This document shows positions 16,687 to 24,218 of a stretch of DNA of 33,883 bases, piece by piece (the stretch's first letter is position 1; each line of letters starts with the position of its first letter). The notes beneath the pieces are model-generated. The model did no database searches. It was given only the letters and a program-made list of their open reading frames with translations, and was not told the DNA's origin. Source of the DNA: Rubripirellula sp. (GTDB lineage: Bacteria; Planctomycetota; Planctomycetia; Pirellulales; Pirellulaceae); assembly GCA_028823035.1 (NCBI GenBank), contig JAPKCI010000047.1:1-33883 (forward strand), in the 5' to 3' direction. The position numbers were made by a program, and so were the translations under genes.

Positions 16687-17907
16687 ATGAGCAACGTACT
16701 AAGAATCGCCCTTGTCGATCCAAATGACGGAACGCGAGAATCTCTGAAAGCAATGCTTTTGGGACTCGATACCGTTTGGCTTGAGGCGGACTGCTCACGC
16801 TATGAGTTTTTCACCGATGTGCTTGAACAAACCACTCCGGATGTCGGTGTCGTGTCACTCGACAGTAACCCCGATCAGGCAATCGAACTGATCGAGCGGT
16901 TGGCTATCGAAATTCCGAGCACAGCGATTCTGGCTGCAAGTCGGGACACCGACGGACATTTGATACTGAAAACCATTCGCGCTGGCGCCCGGGAGTTTCT
17001 GACACTTCCAATTTCCGAGGATGATCTTGCTGGTGCTTTACAAAGGGTCAGTCACCAGAAGTTCGGTACCGCCGAGGGCGGTGCTCGCGGTAGTGAGGTG
17101 ATTGCCATTGCTGGTGCTACCGGTGGGGTTGGAACCACGAGTACTGCAGTCAATCTGGGTTGCGTGCTTGCAGAGAACACGCTGAACAGCGTAGCGTTAT
17201 TGGATCTTGATCTCGCCCTTGGGGATGCTGATGTATTCCTTGACTCGATCCCTGATTACACGTTAGCTGATGTCGTACAGAACGTTTCTCGCCTCGACAT
17301 ACAGCTGCTCAAGCGGTCGCTTACCAAGCACAGCAGCGGTCTCTACCTGCTACCAAGACCGGTGGAATTGCACGACACGGCTGCCATCACCAACGAGAAC
17401 ATCCGCAAAGTGATCGGGTTGCTGAAGGCATCCTTCACGCATCTGATTATAGATTTGTCGAAAACTTACAGCGTGATCGACATGGCCGCCATCGAATGCG
17501 CGACCAAGGTAGTGTTGGTTACCCAGTTGGATCTCCCCTGCTTGCGGAATGTCGTTCGCTTGATGATGAGCTTCGATGAGATCGATGACTTGAAAAATAA
17601 AGTTGAAATCGTCGTCAATCGTGCCGGACTGGACTCTGGGCAGATCAGTCTCAAGAAGGCAAAGGAAACCCTTGGGCGAGAAATATTTGCTTTGCTGCCC
17701 AATGATTATCGAACGATGGTCGAGGTGAGAAACAACGGCGTTCCACTGATTGTCCAGGCTCCCAGAGCAGGCATCACACATGCGATTCGCGATCTGGCAT
17801 CGAAACTGGAAGGCGTTAACCAACGAACCGGGAAAGATAGTGACGCGGTCGCCAAGGGTGGCGAGAGCAAGTGGAGAAAATTCTGGCCCGGCGGCAAGTC
17901 CAGCTAG
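16687..17907 (+). CDS. cpaE: Tad pilus localisation ATPase-like protein CpaE, 406 aa
   Basis: CpaE combines a response-regulator-like N-terminal domain (residues 5-120, LVDPNDGTRESLKAMLLG, and REFLTLPISEDDL at its end) with a MinD/ParA-type domain (from about residue 137) and is thought to position or support pilus assembly. The P-loop region reads GATGGVGTTSTAVNLG: both lysines of the deviant Walker A motif are replaced by Thr, as is common in CpaE proteins. DLDLALGDADVFLD is present as the A' region. The receiver-like domain lacks an obvious phosphoacceptor context, so I would not call it a two-component regulator. It is the last Tad gene here; 3 bases separate its stop from that of the convergent aminopeptidase. 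Confidence 0.92.
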   Translation: MSNVLRIALVDPNDGTRESLKAMLLGLDTVWLEADCSRYEFFTDVLEQTTPDVGVVSLDSNPDQAIELIERLAIEIPSTAILAASRDTDGHLILKTIRAGAREFLTLPISEDDLAGALQRVSHQKFGTAEGGARGSEVIAIAGATGGVGTTSTAVNLGCVLAENTLNSVALLDLDLALGDADVFLDSIPDYTLADVVQNVSRLDIQLLKRSLTKHSSGLYLLPRPVELHDTAAITNENIRKVIGLLKASFTHLIIDLSKTYSVIDMAAIECATKVVLVTQLDLPCLRNVVRLMMSFDEIDDLKNKVEIVVNRAGLDSGQISLKKAKETLGREIFALLPNDYRTMVEVRNNGVPLIVQAPRAGITHAIRDLASKLEGVNQRTGKDSDAVAKGGESKWRKFWPGGKSS

Positions 17908-17910
17908 GTG

Positions 17911-19389
17911 TCACACGTTGCTGTTTTCAATCCAGCGAATCAGGCTGCGTACCATGACGCCAGTCGCGCCGGCGTCTCGGGCGGGCTTCGCTCCATCTGC
18001 GAAAGCAGGCCCTGCGATATCAATATGCACCCAAGGTACATCACCCACAAAGTTTTCCAAAAACTTGGCTGCGGTGATGGCGCCTCCCCAGCGACCTTCG
18101 CCGACATTCTTGATGTCGGCAACTTTGCTTTTGACTTTTTCATTGTAGAGGTCGAACATCGGTAACTGCCAAACCGGTTCTCCCTCGACCCCAGCTGCTG
18201 ATTGGAAATCGTTGCACAGATCCTGATTGTTCGTCATCAAACCAGCAACTTCGGTCCCCAATGCAACCATGCAAGCTCCGGTCAGGGTCGCCAAGTCAAC
18301 CATGGCTCGCGGTTCGTGCTGAATCGCTACATCAAGTGTGTCAGCAAGCACGACGCGTCCTTCGGCGTCGGTATTGAGAATCTCAATTGTTTTTCCGCTG
18401 CGAGTTTCGATCACATCTCCCAGTTTGTAACTGTCGCCACTGACCATATTCTCGGCAAGGCCACAATAACCAATGACGTTCTGCTTGACCCCCAGTTTGT
18501 CAATTCCATGCATGACACCAACCACGGTCGCAGCTCCCGCCATGTCACACTTCATGTCGACCATGCCTTCGCTGGGTTTGAGCGATAGACCACCGCTATC
18601 GAACGTCACGCCTTTGCCAACAACAGCAAGAGGGCTCTCTGTGCCTCCCGCTTCATACCTCAAAATCAGCAAACGGGGTGCTTTGGACGATCCCGCTCCA
18701 ACGGCCAACATCGCCCGACATCCTTCCGCCACCAAACGCTGTTCATCCCAAATTTCAACAGAGACCCTCGTGCCCTCAAAGATGGCAACAGCCTTCTCGG
18801 TAAAGCTCTCAGGATAAATGACAGCTGGTGGTTCGTTCACAAGACGCCGCGTCTGGTTGACGGATTCACCGACAGCACGACCACGCTGAACACTGCCCTC
18901 TGAGACACCTGAGAAGAGGATTTTTTCTGGTGCCAGTAGCGAGGGATCGGACTGATAGATCGCCTGCTGCTCACAACCCGAAAGTGCCCCCGTTACCAAC
19001 GCATCATGAGCTTCCTCCGGGAAACACTCGCTCAGCGAAATGATGACCGTATCACGTTGACGGTCTGCCAATCTGCGTACCGCCGTAGACGCAGACTCAA
19101 ATGCAAGATTTCGGTCGAGGTCGCCTGCCCCCAAACCGACAACGAGGATCATCCTTGGCCCTACGTCACGGGGCGAAGCCAGCAGGGTCATCTCGCCTCG
19201 TTTTCCTCGTATTTCACCATTTTCCACCAATCGCTCAAGCCAGCCCTCGGTCATGCCGTTGACGGCAGCCAGCGTTGACGGCAGGCTACCCTCTTCCGTC
19301 AGACCAGCGACCAGAACATCGCTCTGCTGCTCTAAAACTTCTGTGACGGTGGAAATTTCAGGCGACGGGATTGGATTACTGTCCAACAT
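17911..19389 (-). CDS. pepA: Leucyl aminopeptidase (M17), 492 aa
   Basis: This is a cytoplasmic two-metal aminopeptidase that trims N-terminal residues from peptides. The M17 catalytic domain is complete: GKGVTFDSGG (residues 258-267) with the active-site Lys and a metal Asp, MKCDMAGA (279-286), and the NTDAEGRVVLAD signature (339-350) with metal-binding Asp and Glu and the catalytic Arg. The N-terminal domain (1-170) is the usual divergent half. At 492 residues the length matches the family. In some bacteria PepA also binds DNA, but nothing here indicates that. It is convergent with cpaE and divergent from the UbiD-family gene, across 138 bases. Confidence 0.95.
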   Translation of the reverse strand: MLDSNPIPSPEISTVTEVLEQQSDVLVAGLTEEGSLPSTLAAVNGMTEGWLERLVENGEIRGKRGEMTLLASPRDVGPRMILVVGLGAGDLDRNLAFESASTAVRRLADRQRDTVIISLSECFPEEAHDALVTGALSGCEQQAIYQSDPSLLAPEKILFSGVSEGSVQRGRAVGESVNQTRRLVNEPPAVIYPESFTEKAVAIFEGTRVSVEIWDEQRLVAEGCRAMLAVGAGSSKAPRLLILRYEAGGTESPLAVVGKGVTFDSGGLSLKPSEGMVDMKCDMAGAATVVGVMHGIDKLGVKQNVIGYCGLAENMVSGDSYKLGDVIETRSGKTIEILNTDAEGRVVLADTLDVAIQHEPRAMVDLATLTGACMVALGTEVAGLMTNNQDLCNDFQSAAGVEGEPVWQLPMFDLYNEKVKSKVADIKNVGEGRWGGAITAAKFLENFVGDVPWVHIDIAGPAFADGAKPARDAGATGVMVRSLIRWIENSNV

Positions 19390-19527
19390 GCATTTTCAAG
19401 TGGGTGTGGATGAGATGGTTAAAGTTACCGATACGCTAGTAACGTCAGTCTACGGTTCCAGACGCGGTTATCCTACCCTTCGTGATTTGGTTCCGAACAT
19501 CATCCATGACCCGGAGCGTTTCTGACC
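19390..19527. promoter_or_regulatory. Divergent intergenic region between pepA and the UbiD-family gene
   Basis: These 138 bases must carry the promoters of both genes. I see no clear operator or strong -35/-10 pair. Confidence 0.4.
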
Positions 19528-21360
19528 GTGAAGCATCGTTCAACCCGAGACGCTGTTGAAGACCTGAGAAAAGATGGTCGCCTGATCCAGATCGATGACG
19601 AAGTAGATCCCCATCTGGAAATGGCAGAAATCCAAAGGAGGACGTATGCCAATGACGGACCTGCGTTACTGTTCACGAGAGTCCGAGGCAGTCGTTTTCC
19701 AGCCGTTTCCAATCTGTTCGGCTCCATTGAACAGGCTAGGTATCTGTTCAGGGACACCCTGGAAGCAGTGCGACGTGTGATCGAAGTGAAGATTGATCCG
19801 TCAGCACTTACAAAACGTCCATTTCGATATGCGGGCGTACCATTGACGGCACTCAAGATGCTGCCGCGAAAGGTGAGCCGAGGAGCCGTGCAGGACGGCA
19901 ATTGTGGAATCAGTGAATTGCCTGCGATCAAATGCTGGCCGGACGATGGGGGCCCATTCATCACGCTTCCTCAGGTGCTTAGTGAGAACCCAAGGGATCC
20001 ATCGAATCTGATGCAGGTCAACCTCGGCATGTATCGGGTGCAACTGGCAGGCAACCAATACGACCTTGGCCACGAAGTCGGCTTGCACTATCAGATTCAT
20101 CGGGGAATGGGAGTCCATCACCGTGCCGCCTTGGATCAAAGCAAACCGCTCCGTGTTGCGATCACCGTCGGTGGTTCACCTGCCATGTCGGTTGCTGCTG
20201 TCATGCCGCTACCGGAAGGACTTACTGAACTGACGTTTGGTGGCGCCTTGTCTGGACGGCGGATTCGGATGATTGCGGGCGAGCATGCCCCGGTGTACGC
20301 GGACGCCGATTTCGCGATCGTAGGGACGATCAATCCGAACAAGACAAAACCAGAAGGACCGTTCGGAGACCACCTCGGGTACTACAGTCTGCAACATGAT
20401 TTCCCCGTCATGCAGGTCGATCAAGTATGGCATCGAAAAGATGCGATCTGGCCGTTCACGGTCGTAGGCCGACCACCGCAGGAAGACACAACGTTTGGTC
20501 AACTCATTCACGATCTGACCGACCCAATCATTCCCTCTGTCATCCCCGGTGTCAAAGCAGTTCATGCAGTCGATGCTGCCGGTGTGCATCCACTGTTACT
20601 TGCGATCGGCAGCGAGCGTTACATGCCGTATCTTGAAAGTCCGGAACCTCAGGAACTATTGACTCAGGCCAACGCAATCCTTGGAAATGGGCAACTGTCG
20701 CTGGCAAAGTACCTTTTCATCACCGACGACCCCCGAGATGAACTCGATATCCACGACATCAGGACCTACCTGCAACATGTGCTTGCGAGGGTCGACTGGC
20801 GGCGAGATCTTCACTTTCAGACCCGCACCACCATCGACACACTCGATTATTCGGGTACCGGGTTCAACCAGGGTTCCAAAGTTGTCATTGCCGCAACGGG
20901 AGTTCGCATACGCACGCTGCCTACGGAATTACCCCCCGGCATTGCCTTGCCGGATGGTTTCAAAAACCCAAGACTTGTTGGACCAGGGATTGTTGCCATC
21001 GAAGCGCCACCCTTTGTTTCCACCGAATCTTCACGAGATCTGCAAACCTTTGTGGCGAGTCAAACAAACAAATTGGCACTCAACTCGATGCCTTTGGTGA
21101 CCCTTGTGGACGACAGTGATTTTGCCGCAAGTTCCCTTGGCAATTGGCTCTGGACCACATTCACACGAAGCAACCCGGCCAGCGACATCGATGGCATCGG
21201 TGCAGCGATTGTCAGCAAGCACTGGGGGTGCAGTGGATCACTTGTGATCGATGCACGCATCAAACCACACCACGCTCCACCACTCGTCGAAGATCCTACC
21301 GTGACAGCCAAAGTCGATGCCCGTGGCGCTCGCGGTGGCAAGTTAGCCAAGTATCTGTGA
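19528..21360 (+). CDS. UbiD-family (de)carboxylase, 610 aa, GTG start
   Basis: This is a prenylated-FMN-dependent decarboxylase of the UbiD superfamily. The catalytic positions can be lined up: Arg170 in LGMYR, Glu276 in KPEGPFGDHLGYYS, and an acidic residue five positions later, here Asp281. The equivalents in Fdc1 are Arg173, Glu277 and Glu282. The length, 610, exceeds the ~490 of typical UbiD by a C-terminal extension that includes KPHHAPPLVEDP. The GTG at 19528 is the first start giving the conserved N-terminus; GGAG lies 11 bases before it. The substrate is uncertain. A role in menaquinone synthesis (MqnL-like) is one option, and an aromatic acid decarboxylase is another. No UbiX-type partner that would make the cofactor is in the window. 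Confidence 0.88.
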   Translation: MKHRSTRDAVEDLRKDGRLIQIDDEVDPHLEMAEIQRRTYANDGPALLFTRVRGSRFPAVSNLFGSIEQARYLFRDTLEAVRRVIEVKIDPSALTKRPFRYAGVPLTALKMLPRKVSRGAVQDGNCGISELPAIKCWPDDGGPFITLPQVLSENPRDPSNLMQVNLGMYRVQLAGNQYDLGHEVGLHYQIHRGMGVHHRAALDQSKPLRVAITVGGSPAMSVAAVMPLPEGLTELTFGGALSGRRIRMIAGEHAPVYADADFAIVGTINPNKTKPEGPFGDHLGYYSLQHDFPVMQVDQVWHRKDAIWPFTVVGRPPQEDTTFGQLIHDLTDPIIPSVIPGVKAVHAVDAAGVHPLLLAIGSERYMPYLESPEPQELLTQANAILGNGQLSLAKYLFITDDPRDELDIHDIRTYLQHVLARVDWRRDLHFQTRTTIDTLDYSGTGFNQGSKVVIAATGVRIRTLPTELPPGIALPDGFKNPRLVGPGIVAIEAPPFVSTESSRDLQTFVASQTNKLALNSMPLVTLVDDSDFAASSLGNWLWTTFTRSNPASDIDGIGAAIVSKHWGCSGSLVIDARIKPHHAPPLVEDPTVTAKVDARGARGGKLAKYL

Positions 21361-21394
21361 CTCCTGCTTCTCTGAAATCTGCAAACGAACCATC

Positions 21395-22201
21395 ATGCCA
21401 AAATTGCAAGACGTTTTTGAATGTGCGGAACCGGTCGCACTAGTAACGGGAAGTGGTTCCCGACGGGTGGGTCGGGCAATTGCCCTGCATCTGGCCAGCC
21501 TTGGCTGTCGAGTCGCATTGCACGCAAACACCAGCATGCCATTTGCGGAGGAAATCGCTGAGTCTATCCGCTCAGACTACTCCAAAGAGGTAATCATCAC
21601 GCAAGGCAGCCTCTCCGAGGTAGGCACGCCAGAGCGGCTGATTGATGAAACGATCACGGCATTTAAACGCATCGACATCCTTGTCAACAGTGCCGCGATT
21701 TGGAAACCAACACCACTGGAAGAGGTTACAGCGGAGGAGATTCGCCAATACTTTGAAGTCAATGCCATCTCATCTTTTCTCTGTGCAAAAGCTGCCGGAT
21801 TGCAAATGGTGACACAGACAACAGGTGGATCAATTATCAACCTCGGTGATTGGGCAACCGTACGTCCCTATTTAGATCATGCTGCCTACTTCCCGAGTAA
21901 AGGTGCAGTGGAAACCATGACACGCTCATTGGCTGTTGAATTGGGCCAACGGAATCAACGGATCCGCGTGAACTGCATTCAACCTGGCCCCGTCCTGCTG
22001 GGTGAGCAAGCCACGCAGGATTTTGCCGCACGCATGGCAACGAGCACGCTAGCAGGACGACTGGGAACACCCGAACATGTTGCGCATGCAGCGCAATTTC
22101 TTTGCGAGAACGATTTTGTCACTGGCATCTGCCTGCCGGTAGATGGTGGACGCAGTATTTTCGCTCCTGATGGTATTCAGTCTGGTCTCAACAGTGGCTA
22201 G
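21395..22201 (+). CDS. SDR oxidoreductase of pteridine reductase/FolM type, 268 aa
   Basis: This is a classical short-chain dehydrogenase with an NADP(H)-binding TGSGSRRVGRAIA loop (residues 18-30), NSA in place of NAG (98-100), and the Tyr165/Lys169 pair in YFPSK. The catalytic Ser is replaced by Asp152 in IINLGDWA, exactly 13 residues before Tyr165. That Asp-Tyr-Lys set and spacing are those of pteridine reductase PTR1 and E. coli FolM, so reduction of a dihydropteridine or dihydromonapterin is the most likely reaction. The RR at 23-24 in the glycine-rich loop fits NADPH preference. Its start is 34 bases after the UbiD-family gene, so they may be co-transcribed. Its TAG stop overlaps that of the convergent amidohydrolase. 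Confidence 0.85.
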   Translation: MPKLQDVFECAEPVALVTGSGSRRVGRAIALHLASLGCRVALHANTSMPFAEEIAESIRSDYSKEVIITQGSLSEVGTPERLIDETITAFKRIDILVNSAAIWKPTPLEEVTAEEIRQYFEVNAISSFLCAKAAGLQMVTQTTGGSIINLGDWATVRPYLDHAAYFPSKGAVETMTRSLAVELGQRNQRIRVNCIQPGPVLLGEQATQDFAARMATSTLAGRLGTPEHVAHAAQFLCENDFVTGICLPVDGGRSIFAPDGIQSGLNSG

Positions 22202-23388
22202 GCAGCAAACTGCCAGAGCGGTTCATACCCATTCATCGCACAGTCACCAAAGAGATCCTCTAGGCTGCTAGCATCGCTGCGTACCATTCCGAACTTGGCA
22301 ATGCATCCAGGTCGAATGCAGCCGATATCTGTTCGGCCAAGAGCCTCACTGCCGGACCAAGTTGCCATGCGAAAAACAGAAAGTGGATCGAGGTCTGATC
22401 GATGGTTCAACAGAAACTGAACCTCGTTCCAAAGATTCAAGTCAGGATTACTGGCTCGTGAATCTGTTCCCAGTGCAACGCGGACACCACTCGATAGTAG
22501 TTGATCCACGGGATGTGAATCATACCTGAAAAAATGATGGGTTCTGGGGCAATAAACAACCGTGATGTGGGGATATTCGGCAAGCAACCTGATTTCAGAT
22601 TCATTCAGGTCATTTCCATGCACCAGCAACGAACGGGGAGTACTCGCCAGTTGTTCGATCAGCTTCAGGAAGGGACTCTCTGGCCAGGGAAACTGTTCTA
22701 TTTCCCATACACCCAGCGACTGCAGCGCGTCAGCAAACGGGCCAGTACCTGTCCGCAACAACTCACGTTCAGCCGGTGACTCAGCAACATGCATTGCGAT
22801 GGGTCGATGATGCTTCCGTGCCAATTCGAAGCAAGCACCGAGTGTTTCACGAGAGGTTGAATAAGGCGCGTGAGGACTAACGCCACCTTGCGGATAACGG
22901 CGAAGATTACTCCGAGCCAATTCCAGACGCTGACTTCCACGTTCCGCGCTCAGTCCGAGTACCTCCGCAAAAGGAACCAAATCCAAACCACTTTCATTGC
23001 CCGGATATTCGCAAGGTGGGGTCGTGATTTCGCCCGCCAGGCAAGTGCCTGTTTTCACCAATTCACCGATGCCAATCCCAATGGCTTGCTCTCGACTGGT
23101 CTCATCTGAGGACTGCCGCGTACTGATCACTTTGCCAATCCACTCCGGCAATGAAATCCCGGATTCACCAATGGGTCGTTGGCAATCGGAGAATTCTAAA
23201 TGCGTGTGTGCATTGACCAAACCGGGAAAGATCGCCACATCCCCCAGGGACTGAGCGTGGCAAGGTGCCGGTTTGGAACCCATTTCGACAACCCGCCCAC
23301 CCTGAATTCGCACCCATCCGCCATTGATAGGATTACCGGTAACAGGAATGATCCATCTTGCTGACAGTACCTGGCTGTGATTGTTCAT
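22198..23388 (-). CDS. Amidohydrolase (nucleoside-deaminase-like), 396 aa
   Basis: This is a metal-dependent deaminase of the amidohydrolase superfamily, in the branch with TRZ/ATZ, S-adenosylhomocysteine and aminodeoxyfutalosine deaminases. The metal-binding HTH lies in FPGLVNAHTHLEF (His61, His63). Further metal or substrate motifs are SPHAPYS near 171-177, MHVAESPAE near 197, and ALGTDSRASN near 302-311 with the catalytic Asp. At 396 residues it is complete. Proximity to a UbiD-family gene makes a role in the futalosine menaquinone pathway worth testing, but sequence alone does not fix the substrate. The 3' end overlaps the SDR stop and its start lies 1 base from the divergent glycosylase ATG. 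Confidence 0.85.
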   Translation of the reverse strand: MNNHSQVLSARWIIPVTGNPINGGWVRIQGGRVVEMGSKPAPCHAQSLGDVAIFPGLVNAHTHLEFSDCQRPIGESGISLPEWIGKVISTRQSSDETSREQAIGIGIGELVKTGTCLAGEITTPPCEYPGNESGLDLVPFAEVLGLSAERGSQRLELARSNLRRYPQGGVSPHAPYSTSRETLGACFELARKHHRPIAMHVAESPAERELLRTGTGPFADALQSLGVWEIEQFPWPESPFLKLIEQLASTPRSLLVHGNDLNESEIRLLAEYPHITVVYCPRTHHFFRYDSHPVDQLLSSGVRVALGTDSRASNPDLNLWNEVQFLLNHRSDLDPLSVFRMATWSGSEALGRTDIGCIRPGCIAKFGMVRSDASSLEDLFGDCAMNGYEPLWQFAA

Positions 23389-23389
23389 A

Positions 23390-24034
23390 ATGAAAATGCC
23401 TTCTCCACAAAGTCGCTTACTTCGCTCATTCTATGAGCGTGATCCGGTTGATGTCGCACGCGATCTATTGGGAATGTCGCTGTTACGGAAAATCAATGGC
23501 AGGTGGATCGGTGGTCGAATCGTTGAGACCGAAGCCTATTTGTCACATGACGATCTGGCCAGCCACAGCGTTCGGGGACCAACTGCCAGCAACTCCGCGA
23601 TGTTCGGGCCACCGGGAACATTGTATGTCTATCCCATCCACGCCAAGTACTGCCTGAATGCGGTCACTGAACCGACCGGTACAGGCAGCGCAGTGTTGAT
23701 TCGTGCCTTGGATCCCTTTTGGGGAATTACCAGCATGCAGCGGCACCGACATACCGATGACATGGCCCGATTGACCCGCGGGCCTGCGATGCTGTGTCAA
23801 TCACTCAATGTTGACCGATCCCTCGATCACACGGACATGGTCGAGTCAAAACTCATCAGCATTTTCCAGGCGGGGCAACCTGAAATCGAACTCGGCACCA
23901 GTGAACGCATTGGCGTGACACGTTCGCGAGCGTTGAGGTTACGTTTCTTCATTGATGGCAATTGGTTCGTCAGTGGTCGCAGAAAGGACCACCGATCACC
24001 TCCCGTCCCCCCAGCCAAAACACTGCGATCTTAG
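23390..24034 (+). CDS. 3-methyladenine (alkyladenine) DNA glycosylase, AAG family, 214 aa
   Basis: This is a base-excision repair enzyme that removes alkylated purines. AAG-family motifs are clear: ARDLLGMSLLR near the N-terminus, RIVETEAYLSHDDLASHS with the catalytic Glu, FGPPGTLYVYPIHAKYCLNAV with the DNA-intercalating Tyr region, VLIRALDP, and LTRGPAMLCQSLNV. The length (214) fits the bacterial family. I choose ATG 23390; ATG 23396 is also possible, and a TTG at 23381 would overlap the amidohydrolase start. There is effectively no intergenic space, so its promoter must lie inside the divergent amidohydrolase gene. Confidence 0.93.
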   Translation: MKMPSPQSRLLRSFYERDPVDVARDLLGMSLLRKINGRWIGGRIVETEAYLSHDDLASHSVRGPTASNSAMFGPPGTLYVYPIHAKYCLNAVTEPTGTGSAVLIRALDPFWGITSMQRHRHTDDMARLTRGPAMLCQSLNVDRSLDHTDMVESKLISIFQAGQPEIELGTSERIGVTRSRALRLRFFIDGNWFVSGRRKDHRSPPVPPAKTLRS

Positions 24035-24133
24035 ACTGTGCTGATTTTGGCATCGGATCTCCCAGATTCGACAGACGATCCAATGTCCGAAATAGCTTCA
24101 ATACTCTCTCGAATCTCTGCCTCTCAAACTCTG

Positions 24134-24152
24134 CAGCAGTCAAAACCTGCTG
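24134..24152. other. Small inverted repeat after the glycosylase gene
   Basis: CAGCAG and CTGCTG surround a 7-base TCAAAAC loop, in the 184-base gap between the glycosylase and the esterase-PQQ gene that converge here. No T-run follows on either strand. It may act as a weak bidirectional terminator. Nothing else stands out in this gap. Confidence 0.3.
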
Positions 24153-24218
24153 TACTGCTCATTACCGTTGGCAGCTGAATTCGTGGATAACAAAGCCGCA
24201 TCCAGTCGATCCACACAA

